From Nonomuraea sp. MG754425 (lineage in GTDB: Bacteria > Actinomycetota > Actinomycetes > Streptosporangiales > Streptosporangiaceae): a stretch of 34,969 nt of DNA. Of the stretch, positions 15,055-22,740 are shown piece by piece (positions within the stretch are counted from its first letter, which is position 1; each line of letters opens with the position of its first letter). Below the pieces are notes generated by a model. That model did not search any database, had not been told where the DNA came from, and worked only from the letters and a program-made list of their open reading frames with translations. A program made the translations under genes and the position numbers. The DNA lies in the NCBI RefSeq assembly GCF_021699195.1, contig NZ_SSXE01000098.1:1-34969 (forward strand), written 5' to 3'.

Positions 15055-15789
15055 ATGAGCACCGATCTCCATGGGCGCACCCAAAGATTGGAACTGTCCG
15101 ACCAGAACCTACGCGACTTCGAGGCCGTCGTCCTGGACGCCACGCCTGAGGGGATCGTGCTGAGCAGGTCGGCATTCTATCCGGGCGGAGGCGGCCAGCC
15201 GGCCGATCACGGAGTTCTGATCTGGCAGGGTGTGGAGACGCGCATCGCGGGGGTGCGCAGAGGCGACGACCTCCGGCTGATCCCGGTGGAGGGCGACCCG
15301 GTCCCGGCGGCCGGCACCGTGGTGAGGGGCGCGGTGGCCGACCCGCGGCGCTCGGCCCTCATGCGTACGCACTCGGGCCTGCACGTGCTGTGCGGGGTGG
15401 TGTTCCGCGACTACGGCTGCCTGGTCACGGGCGGCAACATGGACGAACTCAGCGCCCGCATGGACTTCGACCTGCCCGAGGTGCCCGCCGGGTTCAAGGA
15501 GGCCGTCGAGGACGCCTGCAACGCCGAGATCACCGCCGACCGGCGGATCGACGTGCGGGTGCTGCCCCGGGCCGAGGCGTTCGCCATCCCCGACATCGTC
15601 CGCACGGCCACGAACCTGGTGCCGGAGAGCGTCCAGGAGGTGCGCATCGTCGACATCGTGGGCCTCGACACGCAGGCCGACGGTGGCACCCACGTGGCCT
15701 CCACCAAGCAGATCGGGCACATCAGGGTCGCCAAGATCGAGAGCAAGGGGCGCGGTTTCCGCCGCCTGCGCATCCAGATCTCCGACTGA
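15055..15789 (+). CDS. Alanyl-tRNA editing protein, AlaX-M type
   Basis: The 244-aa protein hydrolyses Ser (or Gly) wrongly attached to tRNA-Ala. The N-terminal beta-barrel (about 1-95) has AFYPGGGGQPADHG, the AlaRS/AlaX Gly-rich motif. The editing core has HSGLH (HxxxH zinc ligands) and near the C-terminus DTQADGGTHV, where the usual Cys of CGGTH is Asp. That Cys-to-Asp change is, to my recollection, seen in other AlaX-M proteins and should still allow metal binding. It is a single gene with its own leaderless promoter and is not part of alaS. Confidence 0.88.
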   Translation: MSTDLHGRTQRLELSDQNLRDFEAVVLDATPEGIVLSRSAFYPGGGGQPADHGVLIWQGVETRIAGVRRGDDLRLIPVEGDPVPAAGTVVRGAVADPRRSALMRTHSGLHVLCGVVFRDYGCLVTGGNMDELSARMDFDLPEVPAGFKEAVEDACNAEITADRRIDVRVLPRAEAFAIPDIVRTATNLVPESVQEVRIVDIVGLDTQADGGTHVASTKQIGHIRVAKIESKGRGFRRLRIQISD

Positions 15790-15807
15790 GCGAGCGGCCC
15801 GGGGCGC

Positions 15808-16740
15808 TCATCGCGCGGCGGGTTCGATCAGCCGGGCGAGGCCGTCGAGCAGCGGGCGCAGGCCGAACTCGAAGAGCCGGTCGAGGTCGAGGTCGAAGTC
15901 GCCCAGTTCGCCGAGCAGCCGCCCGAAGGCGGGGTTGCTCGACATGATGGCGCGCAGGAACTCCTCCTGCCCGGTCATCCACTCCTCGTCGGTCATGCCG
16001 GTGCTGGCCCTGGCCTGCTGCTCCAGCTCGATGTGGGTGGCGATGCCCTGCACGTAGCTGTGGAGCAGGATCAGCACGTACATCCGGGTGGTGGCGTCGA
16101 GCCCGGTCTCCTGCAGCACCTCCATGACGAACTCGGAGTGCGCGAGCAGCGCCTCCGACGGCACCGGCCGGGTCAGCGGCGTCGCCCCCGCCATCCACGG
16201 ATGCGCCCGGTAGGCGGCCCACTGGATGCGCGCCGACGCCTCCAGCCGGCTCCGCCAGCCCGCCGGCCACTCCTCCGGCCGCTCCCCGGGCAGCGGGAAC
16301 TCGGCGAAGGCCGCGTCCACCATGAGCATGACCAGGTCGTCCTTGCCGCCCACGTGCCGGTAGAGGGACATGGTGGCCACCCCGAGCCGCCCCGCGACGG
16401 CCCGCATGGTGAGTTCTGACAGCCCGTGCGCGTCGGCGATCTCGATGGCCGCCCGCACGACGCGCCGCCGGGTCAGGTCGTGCTCGGACGTCGCGGGACG
16501 CGGCGGCCTGGCGGCGGCGGCCCCCGGCCGGTCGGCCACGATCGTGCCCACGCGCGGCTCGGCGACCACGACGCCCTCCCGTGCCAGCAGGGTCAGCGCC
16601 TTGGCGGCGGTGGCCAGCGCGACGTTCCAGTCTCTGGCGAGTTGCCTGGTCGAGGGCACCCGCTCCCCCGGGCGCAGCCGGCCGTCGGCGACGCGCTGCT
16701 TGACGTCGGCCACGATGCGGGCGTGGGGCGGCATGGTCAT
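15808..16740 (-). CDS. GntR-TetR fusion transcriptional regulator
   Basis: The 310-aa repressor carries two DNA-binding modules. Residues 1-70 are a GntR-type winged helix (MPPHARIVADVKQRVADGRL, VPSTRQLARDWNV, GVVVAEPRVGTIVA). Residues about 90-305 are a full TetR unit with HTH LTMRAVAGRLGVATMSLYRHV (110-130) and a TetR_C-type ligand domain (WAAYRAHPWMAG). The ATG at 16740 has AGGAGG 5 nt upstream. It is divergent from a flavin monooxygenase, the classic layout of a TetR-type drug-response pair, and GTAC-containing dyads lie between them. The ligand is unknown but is likely a substrate or inducer of that enzyme. Confidence 0.92.
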   Translation of the reverse strand: MTMPPHARIVADVKQRVADGRLRPGERVPSTRQLARDWNVALATAAKALTLLAREGVVVAEPRVGTIVADRPGAAAARPPRPATSEHDLTRRRVVRAAIEIADAHGLSELTMRAVAGRLGVATMSLYRHVGGKDDLVMLMVDAAFAEFPLPGERPEEWPAGWRSRLEASARIQWAAYRAHPWMAGATPLTRPVPSEALLAHSEFVMEVLQETGLDATTRMYVLILLHSYVQGIATHIELEQQARASTGMTDEEWMTGQEEFLRAIMSSNPAFGRLLGELGDFDLDLDRLFEFGLRPLLDGLARLIEPAAR

Positions 16741-16749
16741 CCTGTCCTC

Positions 16750-16763
16750 CTGTACTAGTACAG
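16750..16763. promoter_or_regulatory. 14-bp palindromic operator O1
   Basis: CTGTACTAGTACAG is a perfect palindrome 10 bp before the regulator's ATG and includes part of its upstream ribosome-site region. A -10 for the regulator, TATAGT, lies at 16772-16777 (minus strand), so binding here would block its own transcription just downstream of the start site. Confidence 0.7.
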
Positions 16764-16780
16764 ATCTCGCCACTATACCC

Positions 16781-16824
16781 TTGCGAACTGCTGTATGTAC
16801 TGCGTACATTCAGTTCTGCGTACA
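16781..16824 (+). promoter_or_regulatory. Monooxygenase promoter with operators O2 and O3
   Basis: The -35 TTGCGA (16781-16786) and -10 TACATT (16805-16810) are 18 bp apart. The dyad ATGTAC-TGC-GTACAT (16795-16809) covers the -10, and a further half, TGCGTACA, is repeated at 16801-16808 and 16817-16824. Regulator binding here would shut the monooxygenase promoter. Confidence 0.65.
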
Positions 16825-16853
16825 ACGTCAACAGACAAACAAGGAGTACGGCC

Positions 16854-17933
16854 GTGAAGAAGGTCCTCATCTCGGGTGCGAGCGTCGGCGGTCCCGTCCT
16901 GGCGTACTGGCTCGGGCGGCACGGGTTCGACGTGACGGTCGTCGAGCGGGCGCCGGCGCCCCGCAAGGGCGGTCAGGCCATCGACATCAGGGGCGCGGCG
17001 CTGACCGTGGCCGAGCGGATGGGGGTGCTGGAGCGGATCAGGGCGCTGCGCACGACCATGCGCGGCATGAACATGCTGGACGCCGACGGCAACGAGATCA
17101 TGCGCTCGGAGGAGGCGACGCTCAGCGGCGGCCGGTTCGACAGCCCCGACGTCGAGATCATGCGGGACGACCTGAACGGCATCCTCATCGACGCCACCAC
17201 CGCCCGCTACGTCTACGGCGACTCCATCGCCACCCTCTCCGAGGACGGCGAGGTCACGTTCGAGGGCGGCGGGAGCGAGCGCTACGACTACGTCATCGGC
17301 GCCGACGGCCTGCACTCCAACGTGCGCCGGCTGGCCTTCGGCCCCGAGCGGGGCTTCCTGCGCCACCTCGGCACCTACCTGTCCATCTACACCGCCGACA
17401 ACTTCCTCGGCCTCGACCACTGGCAGACCTGGTTCAACTCGGGCGAGGCGGGCGGCGCGATGTTCAGCGACCGCGACCCCGCGCAGATGCGGGTCAACCT
17501 CGGCTTCACGGCCGACGTGATCGACTACGACCACCACGACATCGACGGGCAGAAGCGGCTCATCCAGGAGCGCTGCTCGGAGGTCTGGCAGGCGCCCAGG
17601 CTTCTGGAGGCGATGTGGAAGTCCGACGACTTCTACTTCGACTCCATGGCGCAGGTGGTGATGGAGCGCTGGACGAAGGGGCGGGTCGCGCTGGTGGGCG
17701 ACGCCGGTTACTGCGCCTCGCCGCTGTCCGGGCAGGGCACGAGCCTGGCCATGGTGGGCGCGTACGTGCTGGCGCAGGAACTCGGCGCGGACCCCGAGAC
17801 CGCCTTCGACCGCTATGAGCGGCGCATGCGCCCGTTCGTGGCCGCCAACCAGGCGCTCGCCCACGAGAACCCCGGCCGGGGCGCCGCCCCGGAGAGCGTC
17901 CAGCGGGCGGCGAACGACTTCGCTCTGGACTGA
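16854..17933 (+). CDS. FAD-dependent monooxygenase, TetX-like
   Basis: This 359-aa class A flavoprotein hydroxylase has the FAD-binding turn GASVGGPVLA (8-17), the ribityl/NADPH motif IGADGLHSNVRR (about 148-159), and the second FAD motif VALVGDAGYCASPLSGQGT (about 277-295). The GQAIDIRG segment near residue 40 is shared with TetX and other antibiotic-modifying or aromatic hydroxylases. It starts at a GTG with AAGGAG 8 nt upstream. Its divergent GntR-TetR regulator implies induction by a small aromatic or antibiotic-like compound. The real substrate is unknown; self-resistance, detoxification or catabolism are all possible. Confidence 0.92.
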   Translation: MKKVLISGASVGGPVLAYWLGRHGFDVTVVERAPAPRKGGQAIDIRGAALTVAERMGVLERIRALRTTMRGMNMLDADGNEIMRSEEATLSGGRFDSPDVEIMRDDLNGILIDATTARYVYGDSIATLSEDGEVTFEGGGSERYDYVIGADGLHSNVRRLAFGPERGFLRHLGTYLSIYTADNFLGLDHWQTWFNSGEAGGAMFSDRDPAQMRVNLGFTADVIDYDHHDIDGQKRLIQERCSEVWQAPRLLEAMWKSDDFYFDSMAQVVMERWTKGRVALVGDAGYCASPLSGQGTSLAMVGAYVLAQELGADPETAFDRYERRMRPFVAANQALAHENPGRGAAPESVQRAANDFALD

Positions 17934-17947
17934 CAAGTACGAACCGA

Positions 17948-17953
17948 TACGAT
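17948..17953 (+). promoter_or_regulatory. -10 element of the DUF2207 gene (leaderless)
   Basis: TACGAT ends 8 nt before the ATG at 17962. It supports this ATG against the long frame running back to 17815 inside the monooxygenase gene. Confidence 0.5.
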
Positions 17954-17961
17954 TTGCCGCC

Positions 17962-19569
17962 ATGGGGATCAGACTCACGATGGCGGCACTGGGGGCCACC
18001 GCTCTGACGTTGTCGGCGACCCCCGCCGCCCTCGCAGCGAAGGCCGGGATAACCGACGAGGTCACGATGACCCTCGGCAAAGACGGCACCCTGCACGTGG
18101 TCGAGAAGATCACCGGGGCGTCGGGCACGCTCAAGCGGACGTTCACCACCCGGACGCGGTACGACGACGGCAACGACCGGCTCTACCAGATCTCGAACGT
18201 CAAGGGCGGCACCCTCGCGGGCGACGTGCTCACGGTGACGGGCCAGACCGTCGAGTACGACGTCAAGGGAGCGGTGACGACCTCGGGCGACGTCGAAGAA
18301 CTGCGCTGGTTCGCGGTGAACGGCTGGAACCAGCAGGTCGACAAGGCCACGGTCAAGGTCAGCGGCCCGGGGCAGGTGCAGAACCTGTCGTGCTTCTCCG
18401 GCGCGCTCACCTCCGCCATCGGCTGCACCTCGGCCTCGATGGACCACACCGGCACCGAGGCCGACTTCGAACAGGAGAGCATCTCCACCGACGAGGCGCT
18501 CACCGTCGTCGTCGGGTACCCGAAGGGCTCCAGCACCGGCGAGCCCATCCTGGAGAAACGGTTCTCGCTGGCCGCCGCCTTCACCCTCGACACCGTCACC
18601 GGAGGCGCCCTGGCCGGCCTGCTGGTGCTGCTGCTCGGCGGCGTCGGCCTGCTCTACTGGACGCGGGGCCGCGACGCGCGGATCGCCGGCCACGAGAGCG
18701 GCAAGGTCGATCCGGTGCAGAACGGCCACTTCTCCCCGCCTGACGGGGTGCGTCCCGGCCAGATCGGCACGCTCGTGGACGAGCAGGCCGACGTGGTCGA
18801 CGTGACCGCCACCATCGTGGACCTCGCCGTCCGCGGCTACCTGCGCATCGACGAGCAGCCCAGGCAGGCCTACGACGCCCCCGACTGGATGCTGGTCAGG
18901 CAACCGAACGCGCCCGTGAACACGCTGCTGCCGTACGAACTGGCGCTCTACCAGGCCATCTTCGACGGCCGCGACGCGGTGCTGCTGTCGCAGTTGTCCG
19001 GCTCGTTCGCCACCCACCTCGGCAAGGTGCGCGACGCGCTGTACGCCGACGTGGTCAAGCAGGGCTGGTTCGCCCGCCGTCCCGACAGCGAGCGCACGAT
19101 GTGGACCACGATCGGCGTGGCGCTCGTCGGGGCCGGGCTGCTGGCCACCCTGGGGCTGGCCTGGTTCACCACGTACGGGCTGCTGGGCCTGGCCCTGATC
19201 ATCGCGGGCGGCGCGCTGGCCGTCGGCGGCCAGTTCATGCCGGCCAAGACCGCCAAGGGCTCGGCGGCGCTGGCGCACACCATGGGCTTTCGCCAGTACC
19301 TGTTCTCCGGCGAACTGGGGGACGTGCCCGAGCAGCACCGGGTGGAGCTGTTCTCCCGCTACCTGCCCTACGCCGTGATCTTCGACGGGGTGGAGCACTG
19401 GTCACGAGTGGTGGCCTCCGTCACGGGCAACGGCCACCAGGCCGACAACCTGTACTGGTACCACGGGCCGGCCGAGTGGGACCTGTCCAAGTTCGCCGGG
19501 TCGATGCGCACCTTCACCACCACGACCTCCGGCGCCATCTCCGCCACCCGCCAGTTCCGCTCCCTCTGA
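17962..19569 (+). CDS. DUF2207 family membrane protein
   Basis: The 535-aa protein has a signal peptide (about 1-25, ending in ALAAKA), an extracytoplasmic beta domain (about 28-205, DUF2207: EVTMTLGKDGTLHVVEKITG) and a TM helix at about 216-233. A cytoplasmic segment follows with VDVTATIVDLAVRGYLRID, the winged-helix-like mark of this family. Two more TM helices lie at about 383-402 and 405-426. The C-terminal part (HTMGFRQYL...LPYAVIFDGVEHWSR) is the usual DUF2207 tail. The biological role of the family is unknown to me. It follows the monooxygenase by 28 bp but has its own -10. Confidence 0.88.
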   Translation: MGIRLTMAALGATALTLSATPAALAAKAGITDEVTMTLGKDGTLHVVEKITGASGTLKRTFTTRTRYDDGNDRLYQISNVKGGTLAGDVLTVTGQTVEYDVKGAVTTSGDVEELRWFAVNGWNQQVDKATVKVSGPGQVQNLSCFSGALTSAIGCTSASMDHTGTEADFEQESISTDEALTVVVGYPKGSSTGEPILEKRFSLAAAFTLDTVTGGALAGLLVLLLGGVGLLYWTRGRDARIAGHESGKVDPVQNGHFSPPDGVRPGQIGTLVDEQADVVDVTATIVDLAVRGYLRIDEQPRQAYDAPDWMLVRQPNAPVNTLLPYELALYQAIFDGRDAVLLSQLSGSFATHLGKVRDALYADVVKQGWFARRPDSERTMWTTIGVALVGAGLLATLGLAWFTTYGLLGLALIIAGGALAVGGQFMPAKTAKGSAALAHTMGFRQYLFSGELGDVPEQHRVELFSRYLPYAVIFDGVEHWSRVVASVTGNGHQADNLYWYHGPAEWDLSKFAGSMRTFTTTTSGAISATRQFRSL

Positions 19570-19578
19570 CACCACCGC

Positions 19579-19608
19579 CCGCCGGGGTCGCGCCGTCGCC
19601 CCCGGCGG
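19579..19608. terminator. Hairpin between the convergent DUF2207 and asparaginase genes
   Basis: CCGCCGGGG (19579-19587) pairs perfectly with CCCCGGCGG (19600-19608) and abuts the asparaginase stop codon. It can serve both strands. Confidence 0.7.
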
Positions 19609-20517
19609 TCAGCGGATCCGTAGCTCGCCGACCGGCCGTCCCCCGCCCAGCACCACGGGGGCGCCCAGTTCGGCCAGTTCGGGCGCGTCCAGGCCCAGCG
19701 AACGCAGCGCCGCCACGGTGACGGGCACGCGGGCGCGCTGGGAACCGTCCTCGATCTTGACGGTTCCGGCGCGCCCGTCCTCGAACACGAACGCGTCGAA
19801 CGCCTCGGCCCCCGCCTTCAGCATCAGGCCGGGCAGCGCCCGCATGAGCCTGGCCTCGGGACGGTCGGTGCCGGAGGTCCACTCGGGGTAGGCGCGCATG
19901 GCGTCGAAGATCTTGCGCTCATGGGAGTCCTGCGACGACATCGGGAACGCCCGGAACGCCTTGGTCACCCCCAGCATCGACACGAAGAACAGCGGCGCCC
20001 CGCACCCGTCCACGCCGGAGGCGGCCACCCGCTCCCCGGTCAGCTCCTCCACCGTCTGGCGGATGGCCCGCTGCAGCGGGTGCGCCGGCTCCAGGTACGT
20101 CGTCAGCGGCCAGTCGTTGGCCACGCAGGTGGCCAGCATGGCGGCGTGCTTGCCCGAGCAGTTCATGTAGACGCGCCCGCGCTCGGTCACCGCGCGGTCG
20201 TACGGGTAGTCCTCGGGGCAGCGCAGGGCGGATTCGTCCAGGCCCGCGTCCACCAGGATCTTCCTGGCCCCGTCCACGTGGAAGGACTCGCCGGAGTGCG
20301 AGCCGCAGGCCAGCGCGAGCAGCTCATTCTCCAGGGCCAGGCCGTTGCGGAGCATGCCGAGCGCCTGTAGCGGCTTCATCGACGACCGTGGCGAGGCCGG
20401 CACGTGCACCGCGCCCCTGGTCTCCACCGGGCGGCCCTGCGCGTCCACGGTCAGCATGTGCGCGTGGTGCGTGGACTCCACGAACCCGGACCGGACGACT
20501 TCCACAATCAACGACAT
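19609..20517 (-). CDS. Asparaginase, PF06089 (type II-like) family
   Basis: This 302-aa cytoplasmic protein belongs to the asparaginase family represented by Rhizobium AnsA, unrelated to the classical type I/II enzymes. Typical family segments are the N-terminal VVRSGFVESTHHAHMLTVD, SSMKPLQALGML, LALACGSHSGE, MNCSGKHAAMLATC and GVDGCGAPLFFVS. Ser and Lys in SMKP and the SGKH motif form the likely active site. The start is the ATG at 20517 with AGGGGAAG upstream; the frame on to 21060 runs through the dtd antisense and is not real. It is divergent from dtd across 61 bp and would give aspartate and ammonia from asparagine. Confidence 0.88.
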   Translation of the reverse strand: MSLIVEVVRSGFVESTHHAHMLTVDAQGRPVETRGAVHVPASPRSSMKPLQALGMLRNGLALENELLALACGSHSGESFHVDGARKILVDAGLDESALRCPEDYPYDRAVTERGRVYMNCSGKHAAMLATCVANDWPLTTYLEPAHPLQRAIRQTVEELTGERVAASGVDGCGAPLFFVSMLGVTKAFRAFPMSSQDSHERKIFDAMRAYPEWTSGTDRPEARLMRALPGLMLKAGAEAFDAFVFEDGRAGTVKIEDGSQRARVPVTVAALRSLGLDAPELAELGAPVVLGGGRPVGELRIR

Positions 20518-20578
20518 TTCACTTCCCCTTTCGAGCACGAGTGTAGGGAGCGCCGGACCTGGTCCAGAATGGGATGCC

Positions 20579-21004
20579 ATGCGAGCAGTCGTACAGAGAG
20601 TCAGTTCGGCGTCGGTCGAGGTGGACGGGCGGGTGGCCGGGGCGATCACCGAGCCCGGCCTGCTCGTCCTGGTGGGCGTCACGCACACCGACACGCGCGC
20701 CGAGGCCGCCAAGCTCGCCGCCAAACTGTGGGGGCTGCGCATCCTGCACGGGGAGAAGTCCTGCTCCGACGTGTCGGCGCCGCTCCTGGTGATCAGCCAG
20801 TTCACCCTGTACGGCGACGCCCGCAAGGGCCGCCGGCCCACCTGGCAGGCGGCCGCCCCCGGCCCGGTCGCCGAACCGCTCGTGGACGCCGTGGTGGCGG
20901 AGCTGCGGGCGGCGGGCGCGCGGGTGGAGACCGGGGTCTTCGGGGCCGACATGAAGGTCTCCCTGGTCAACGACGGCCCCATCACCCTCGTCGTGGACAT
21001 CTGA
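20579..21004 (+). CDS. dtd: D-aminoacyl-tRNA deacylase
   Basis: The 141-aa enzyme removes D-amino acids (and Gly from tRNA-Ala) from charged tRNA. It has the three family marks: MRAVVQRVSSASVEVDG at the N-terminus, SQFTLYGDARKGRRPTW (catalytic pocket) and VNDGPITLVVD, the Gly-cisPro motif that rejects L-amino acids. Length equals the normal family length. The ATG at 20579 gives the canonical N-terminus; there is no clear Shine-Dalgarno, and CAGAAT 8 nt upstream is only a weak -10. It is a single gene, with ygfZ convergent after 15 bp. Confidence 0.95.
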   Translation: MRAVVQRVSSASVEVDGRVAGAITEPGLLVLVGVTHTDTRAEAAKLAAKLWGLRILHGEKSCSDVSAPLLVISQFTLYGDARKGRRPTWQAAAPGPVAEPLVDAVVAELRAAGARVETGVFGADMKVSLVNDGPITLVVDI

Positions 21005-21019
21005 CCCCGCCAGGAAGGG

Positions 21020-21958
21020 CTACCGGATGCGCCGCCGCAACGAGGGGTCGATGGCGACATTACGGCCCGCGTCCGGCGGGACGACGACCTCCTGCGCGGC
21101 GGCCACCCCGCCGGCCAGGAGCGTGGCGTCCACCGGCACCGTGCGCTTGATCACCGCCAGCGCGATCGGCCCCAGCTCGTGGTGCCGGGCGGCCGAGCCG
21201 ACGACGCCCACCTCCTGGCTCTCGAAGATCACCGGAGCCCCGTGCTCGGGCAGCGTGTCGACGCTGCCGTCGAGGTGCAGGAAGACCAGGCGCCGGGGCG
21301 GATGCCCCAGGTTGTGCACCCGGGCCACCGTCTCCTGCCCCCGGTAGCAGCCCTTGCTGAGGTGCACGGCCCCGCCGACCCAGCCCACCTCGTGGGGGAT
21401 CGTCTTGTGGTCGGTCTCGAAGCCGAGCCGCGGGTGGTGCGCCTCGATGCGCAGCGCCTCGTACGCCCACAACCCCGCCAGCGGCTTGCCCAGGTGGTCG
21501 GGCAGCTCGGCGCGCGGCACGAGGAAGTCTTCCGTGGCCGTGGAGAGCACGGCGAGGTCGTCGGCCCGCGAGACCTCCACCCGCAGCATGAACCGCATGC
21601 GGTCGAGGTAGTCGATGAGGCTCTGCCCGGTGCCCGGCTCGACGTGGGCGAGCACGCTCTCGCCGTCGTCGGTCAGCGTGAGGTGGTGCAGGACGCGGCC
21701 CTGCAGATCGAGGTCGAGCGTCTGGGTCCACTCACCCTGTTTCAGCGTGTCGAGCTTCTGCGAGGTGAGGTCGTTGAGCCATTTCAGCCGGTCGGCGCCG
21801 GTGACGCGGATCACCTCGCGGTTGCTGCGGTCGACGACCGCCTCTCCCTTGACCAGCGCGCGCTGCTCGGCGAACAGGTCGCCGTAGTGCGCGGCTACGT
21901 CGGAGTCAGGGGCGTCCGCCGGGACGGCGCCGGGGAGGTCGAGCAGAGGGCTACGCAT
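21020..21958 (-). CDS. ygfZ: Folate-binding protein YgfZ, iron-sulphur cluster maintenance
   Basis: This 312-aa protein has the GcvT-like fold and is related to IBA57/CAF17. It uses tetrahydrofolate to help assemble or repair Fe-S proteins such as MiaB. The diagnostic motif KGCYRGQE is at 202-209 with C204; VTGADRLKWLNDLTSQ near residue 52 is the folate-binding side. The frame runs back to 21997, but TAGCCT 7 nt before the ATG at 21958 and the family N-terminus MRSPLLDLPGAV favour this start. It is followed upstream by a Fur-family gene in the same direction, a pairing also found in Streptomyces (from memory). Confidence 0.93.
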   Translation of the reverse strand: MRSPLLDLPGAVPADAPDSDVAAHYGDLFAEQRALVKGEAVVDRSNREVIRVTGADRLKWLNDLTSQKLDTLKQGEWTQTLDLDLQGRVLHHLTLTDDGESVLAHVEPGTGQSLIDYLDRMRFMLRVEVSRADDLAVLSTATEDFLVPRAELPDHLGKPLAGLWAYEALRIEAHHPRLGFETDHKTIPHEVGWVGGAVHLSKGCYRGQETVARVHNLGHPPRRLVFLHLDGSVDTLPEHGAPVIFESQEVGVVGSAARHHELGPIALAVIKRTVPVDATLLAGGVAAAQEVVVPPDAGRNVAIDPSLRRRIR

Positions 21959-21965
21959 GCCTTCC

Positions 21966-21971
21966 AGGCTA
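21966..21971 (-). promoter_or_regulatory. -10 element of ygfZ (leaderless)
   Basis: On the minus strand TAGCCT ends 7 nt before the ATG at 21958. The intervening GGAAGG could also act as a ribosome site. Confidence 0.45.
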
Positions 21972-22045
21972 TCCGGAGCCAGGACGGAGACCGCCACGGG
22001 CCGGACGCGAGCGCGCCCCGCCGGGGATCCCGGAGCCGTGGGCGG

Positions 22046-22459
22046 TCAGCGGCAGTTGCGGCAGCGGCCGAAGACGGTCAGGTGGTGCACGTCGGCGACG
22101 AAGCCCAGCTCTTCGTCGAGGCCCTTGACCAGCCCCTCCGCCAGCTCGGGCCGTACCTCGAAGACCTCGTCGCAGCCCCTGCACACCAGGTGCACGTGGT
22201 CGGCCTCGGTGGCCAGGTGGTAGGTGGGCGCGCCGTGCGAGAGGTGGGTGTGGGTGACCATGCCGAGCTCTTCCAGCAGCTCCAGCGTGCGGTAGACGGT
22301 CGAGATGTTCACCCCGCGGGCCGTCTGGCGGACCTTGACGCAGATCTCCTCGGGCGTGGCGTGCTCCAGCTCCTTGACCGCCTCCAGCACGAGCTGTCGC
22401 TGGGGAGTGACCCGGTAGCCCCTGGCGCGGAGTTCCTCATGCCACTGCGTCTCGGTCAT
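22046..22459 (-). CDS. Fur-family metalloregulator, probably Nur-like
   Basis: The 137-aa dimeric metal-dependent repressor has a winged helix (about 1-82; GYRVTPQRQLVLEAV, NISTVYRTLELLEELG) and a dimerisation domain with two structural-zinc Cys pairs, C93/C96 and C133/C136. His residues lie at 33, 70, 72, 75, 81, 88, 90, 125 and 126. As I recall, the nickel site of Streptomyces Nur uses His70, His72 and His126, all present here at the same numbers, and Nur is also next to ygfZ. That favours nickel (control of Ni uptake and Fe-type SodF) over iron or zinc, but it should be tested. TAGTAT 7 nt before the ATG makes it leaderless. Confidence 0.92.
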   Translation of the reverse strand: MTETQWHEELRARGYRVTPQRQLVLEAVKELEHATPEEICVKVRQTARGVNISTVYRTLELLEELGMVTHTHLSHGAPTYHLATEADHVHLVCRGCDEVFEVRPELAEGLVKGLDEELGFVADVHHLTVFGRCRNCR

Positions 22460-22466
22460 GCCCTCG

Positions 22467-22472
22467 ATACTA
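22467..22472 (-). promoter_or_regulatory. -10 element of the Fur-family gene (leaderless)
   Basis: On the minus strand TAGTAT ends 7 nt before the ATG at 22459, with no Shine-Dalgarno. Confidence 0.5.
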
Positions 22473-22490
22473 CGGCCCGGCGATATTCAC

Positions 22491-22520
22491 TTGCCCGTTT
22501 CGCGACAGACCGCATAGCTT
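22491..22520 (+). promoter_or_regulatory. Promoter for the 13-codon ORF transcript
   Basis: The -35 TTGCCC (22491-22496) and -10 TAGCTT (22515-22520) have an 18-bp spacer. The start site would be near 22527, giving a leader of about 26 nt that contains little except the extended Shine-Dalgarno. Confidence 0.5.
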
Positions 22521-22552
22521 CTTGAGTACGCGGAAAGGAGGTGGTCCGAATA

Positions 22553-22594
22553 ATGGTTAGTCATAATCGGGCTAGCGAGGTGGTTGTCCGCTGA
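22553..22594 (+). CDS. 13-codon ORF with an ultra-strong ribosome site
   Basis: ATG to TGA encodes MVSHNRASEVVVR. The bases GAAAGGAGGTGGTCC (22533-22547) just upstream match the complement of the 16S rRNA 3' end (GAAAGGAGGTGATCC) at 14 of 15 positions, far more than any other gene here. The stop codon opens the loop of a hairpin, GTCCGC/GCGGAC (22586-22604). No protein family can be assigned. It could be a regulatory leader peptide, a small protein, or simply the ribosome-loading part of a regulatory RNA. It is too short for normal ORF callers. It stands alone between the convergently placed Fur and DUF2470 genes. Confidence 0.5.
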   Translation: MVSHNRASEVVVR

Positions 22595-22740
22595 CGTCGC
22601 GGACGTGTTGTCTCGTTACGTGATGCGAATACGAGGCAATCACCGGGGCCCCTGGCAGCCGGAGGGCGGGAGACAGCTCCCGGCCTTGGTCCATCCGGCC
22701 CGCCGTAACGGCGGAGTGTTGCCCGGGGCCCTTCTTCATG
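22586..22740 (+). ncRNA. Candidate structured RNA downstream of the mini-ORF
   Basis: This otherwise gene-free stretch (the gap from 22460 to 22756 is 297 bp) holds several hairpins: GTCCGC/GCGGAC (22586-22604), CGGGAG/CTCCCG (22667-22682) and CCGCCG/CGGCGG (22700-22714). The repeated palindromic core CCGGGGCC occurs at 22643-22650 and 22723-22730. The last part ends in CCCTTCTTC and may act as a terminator. The set suggests a short transcript with the mini-ORF at its 5' end. No known RNA family was recognised. Confidence 0.4.

Noticed and set aside
15790..15807. Terminator between alaX and the GntR-TetR gene
   Set aside because: GAGCGGCCCGGGGCGCTC folds on itself but with no loop and one mismatch; too weak to call.
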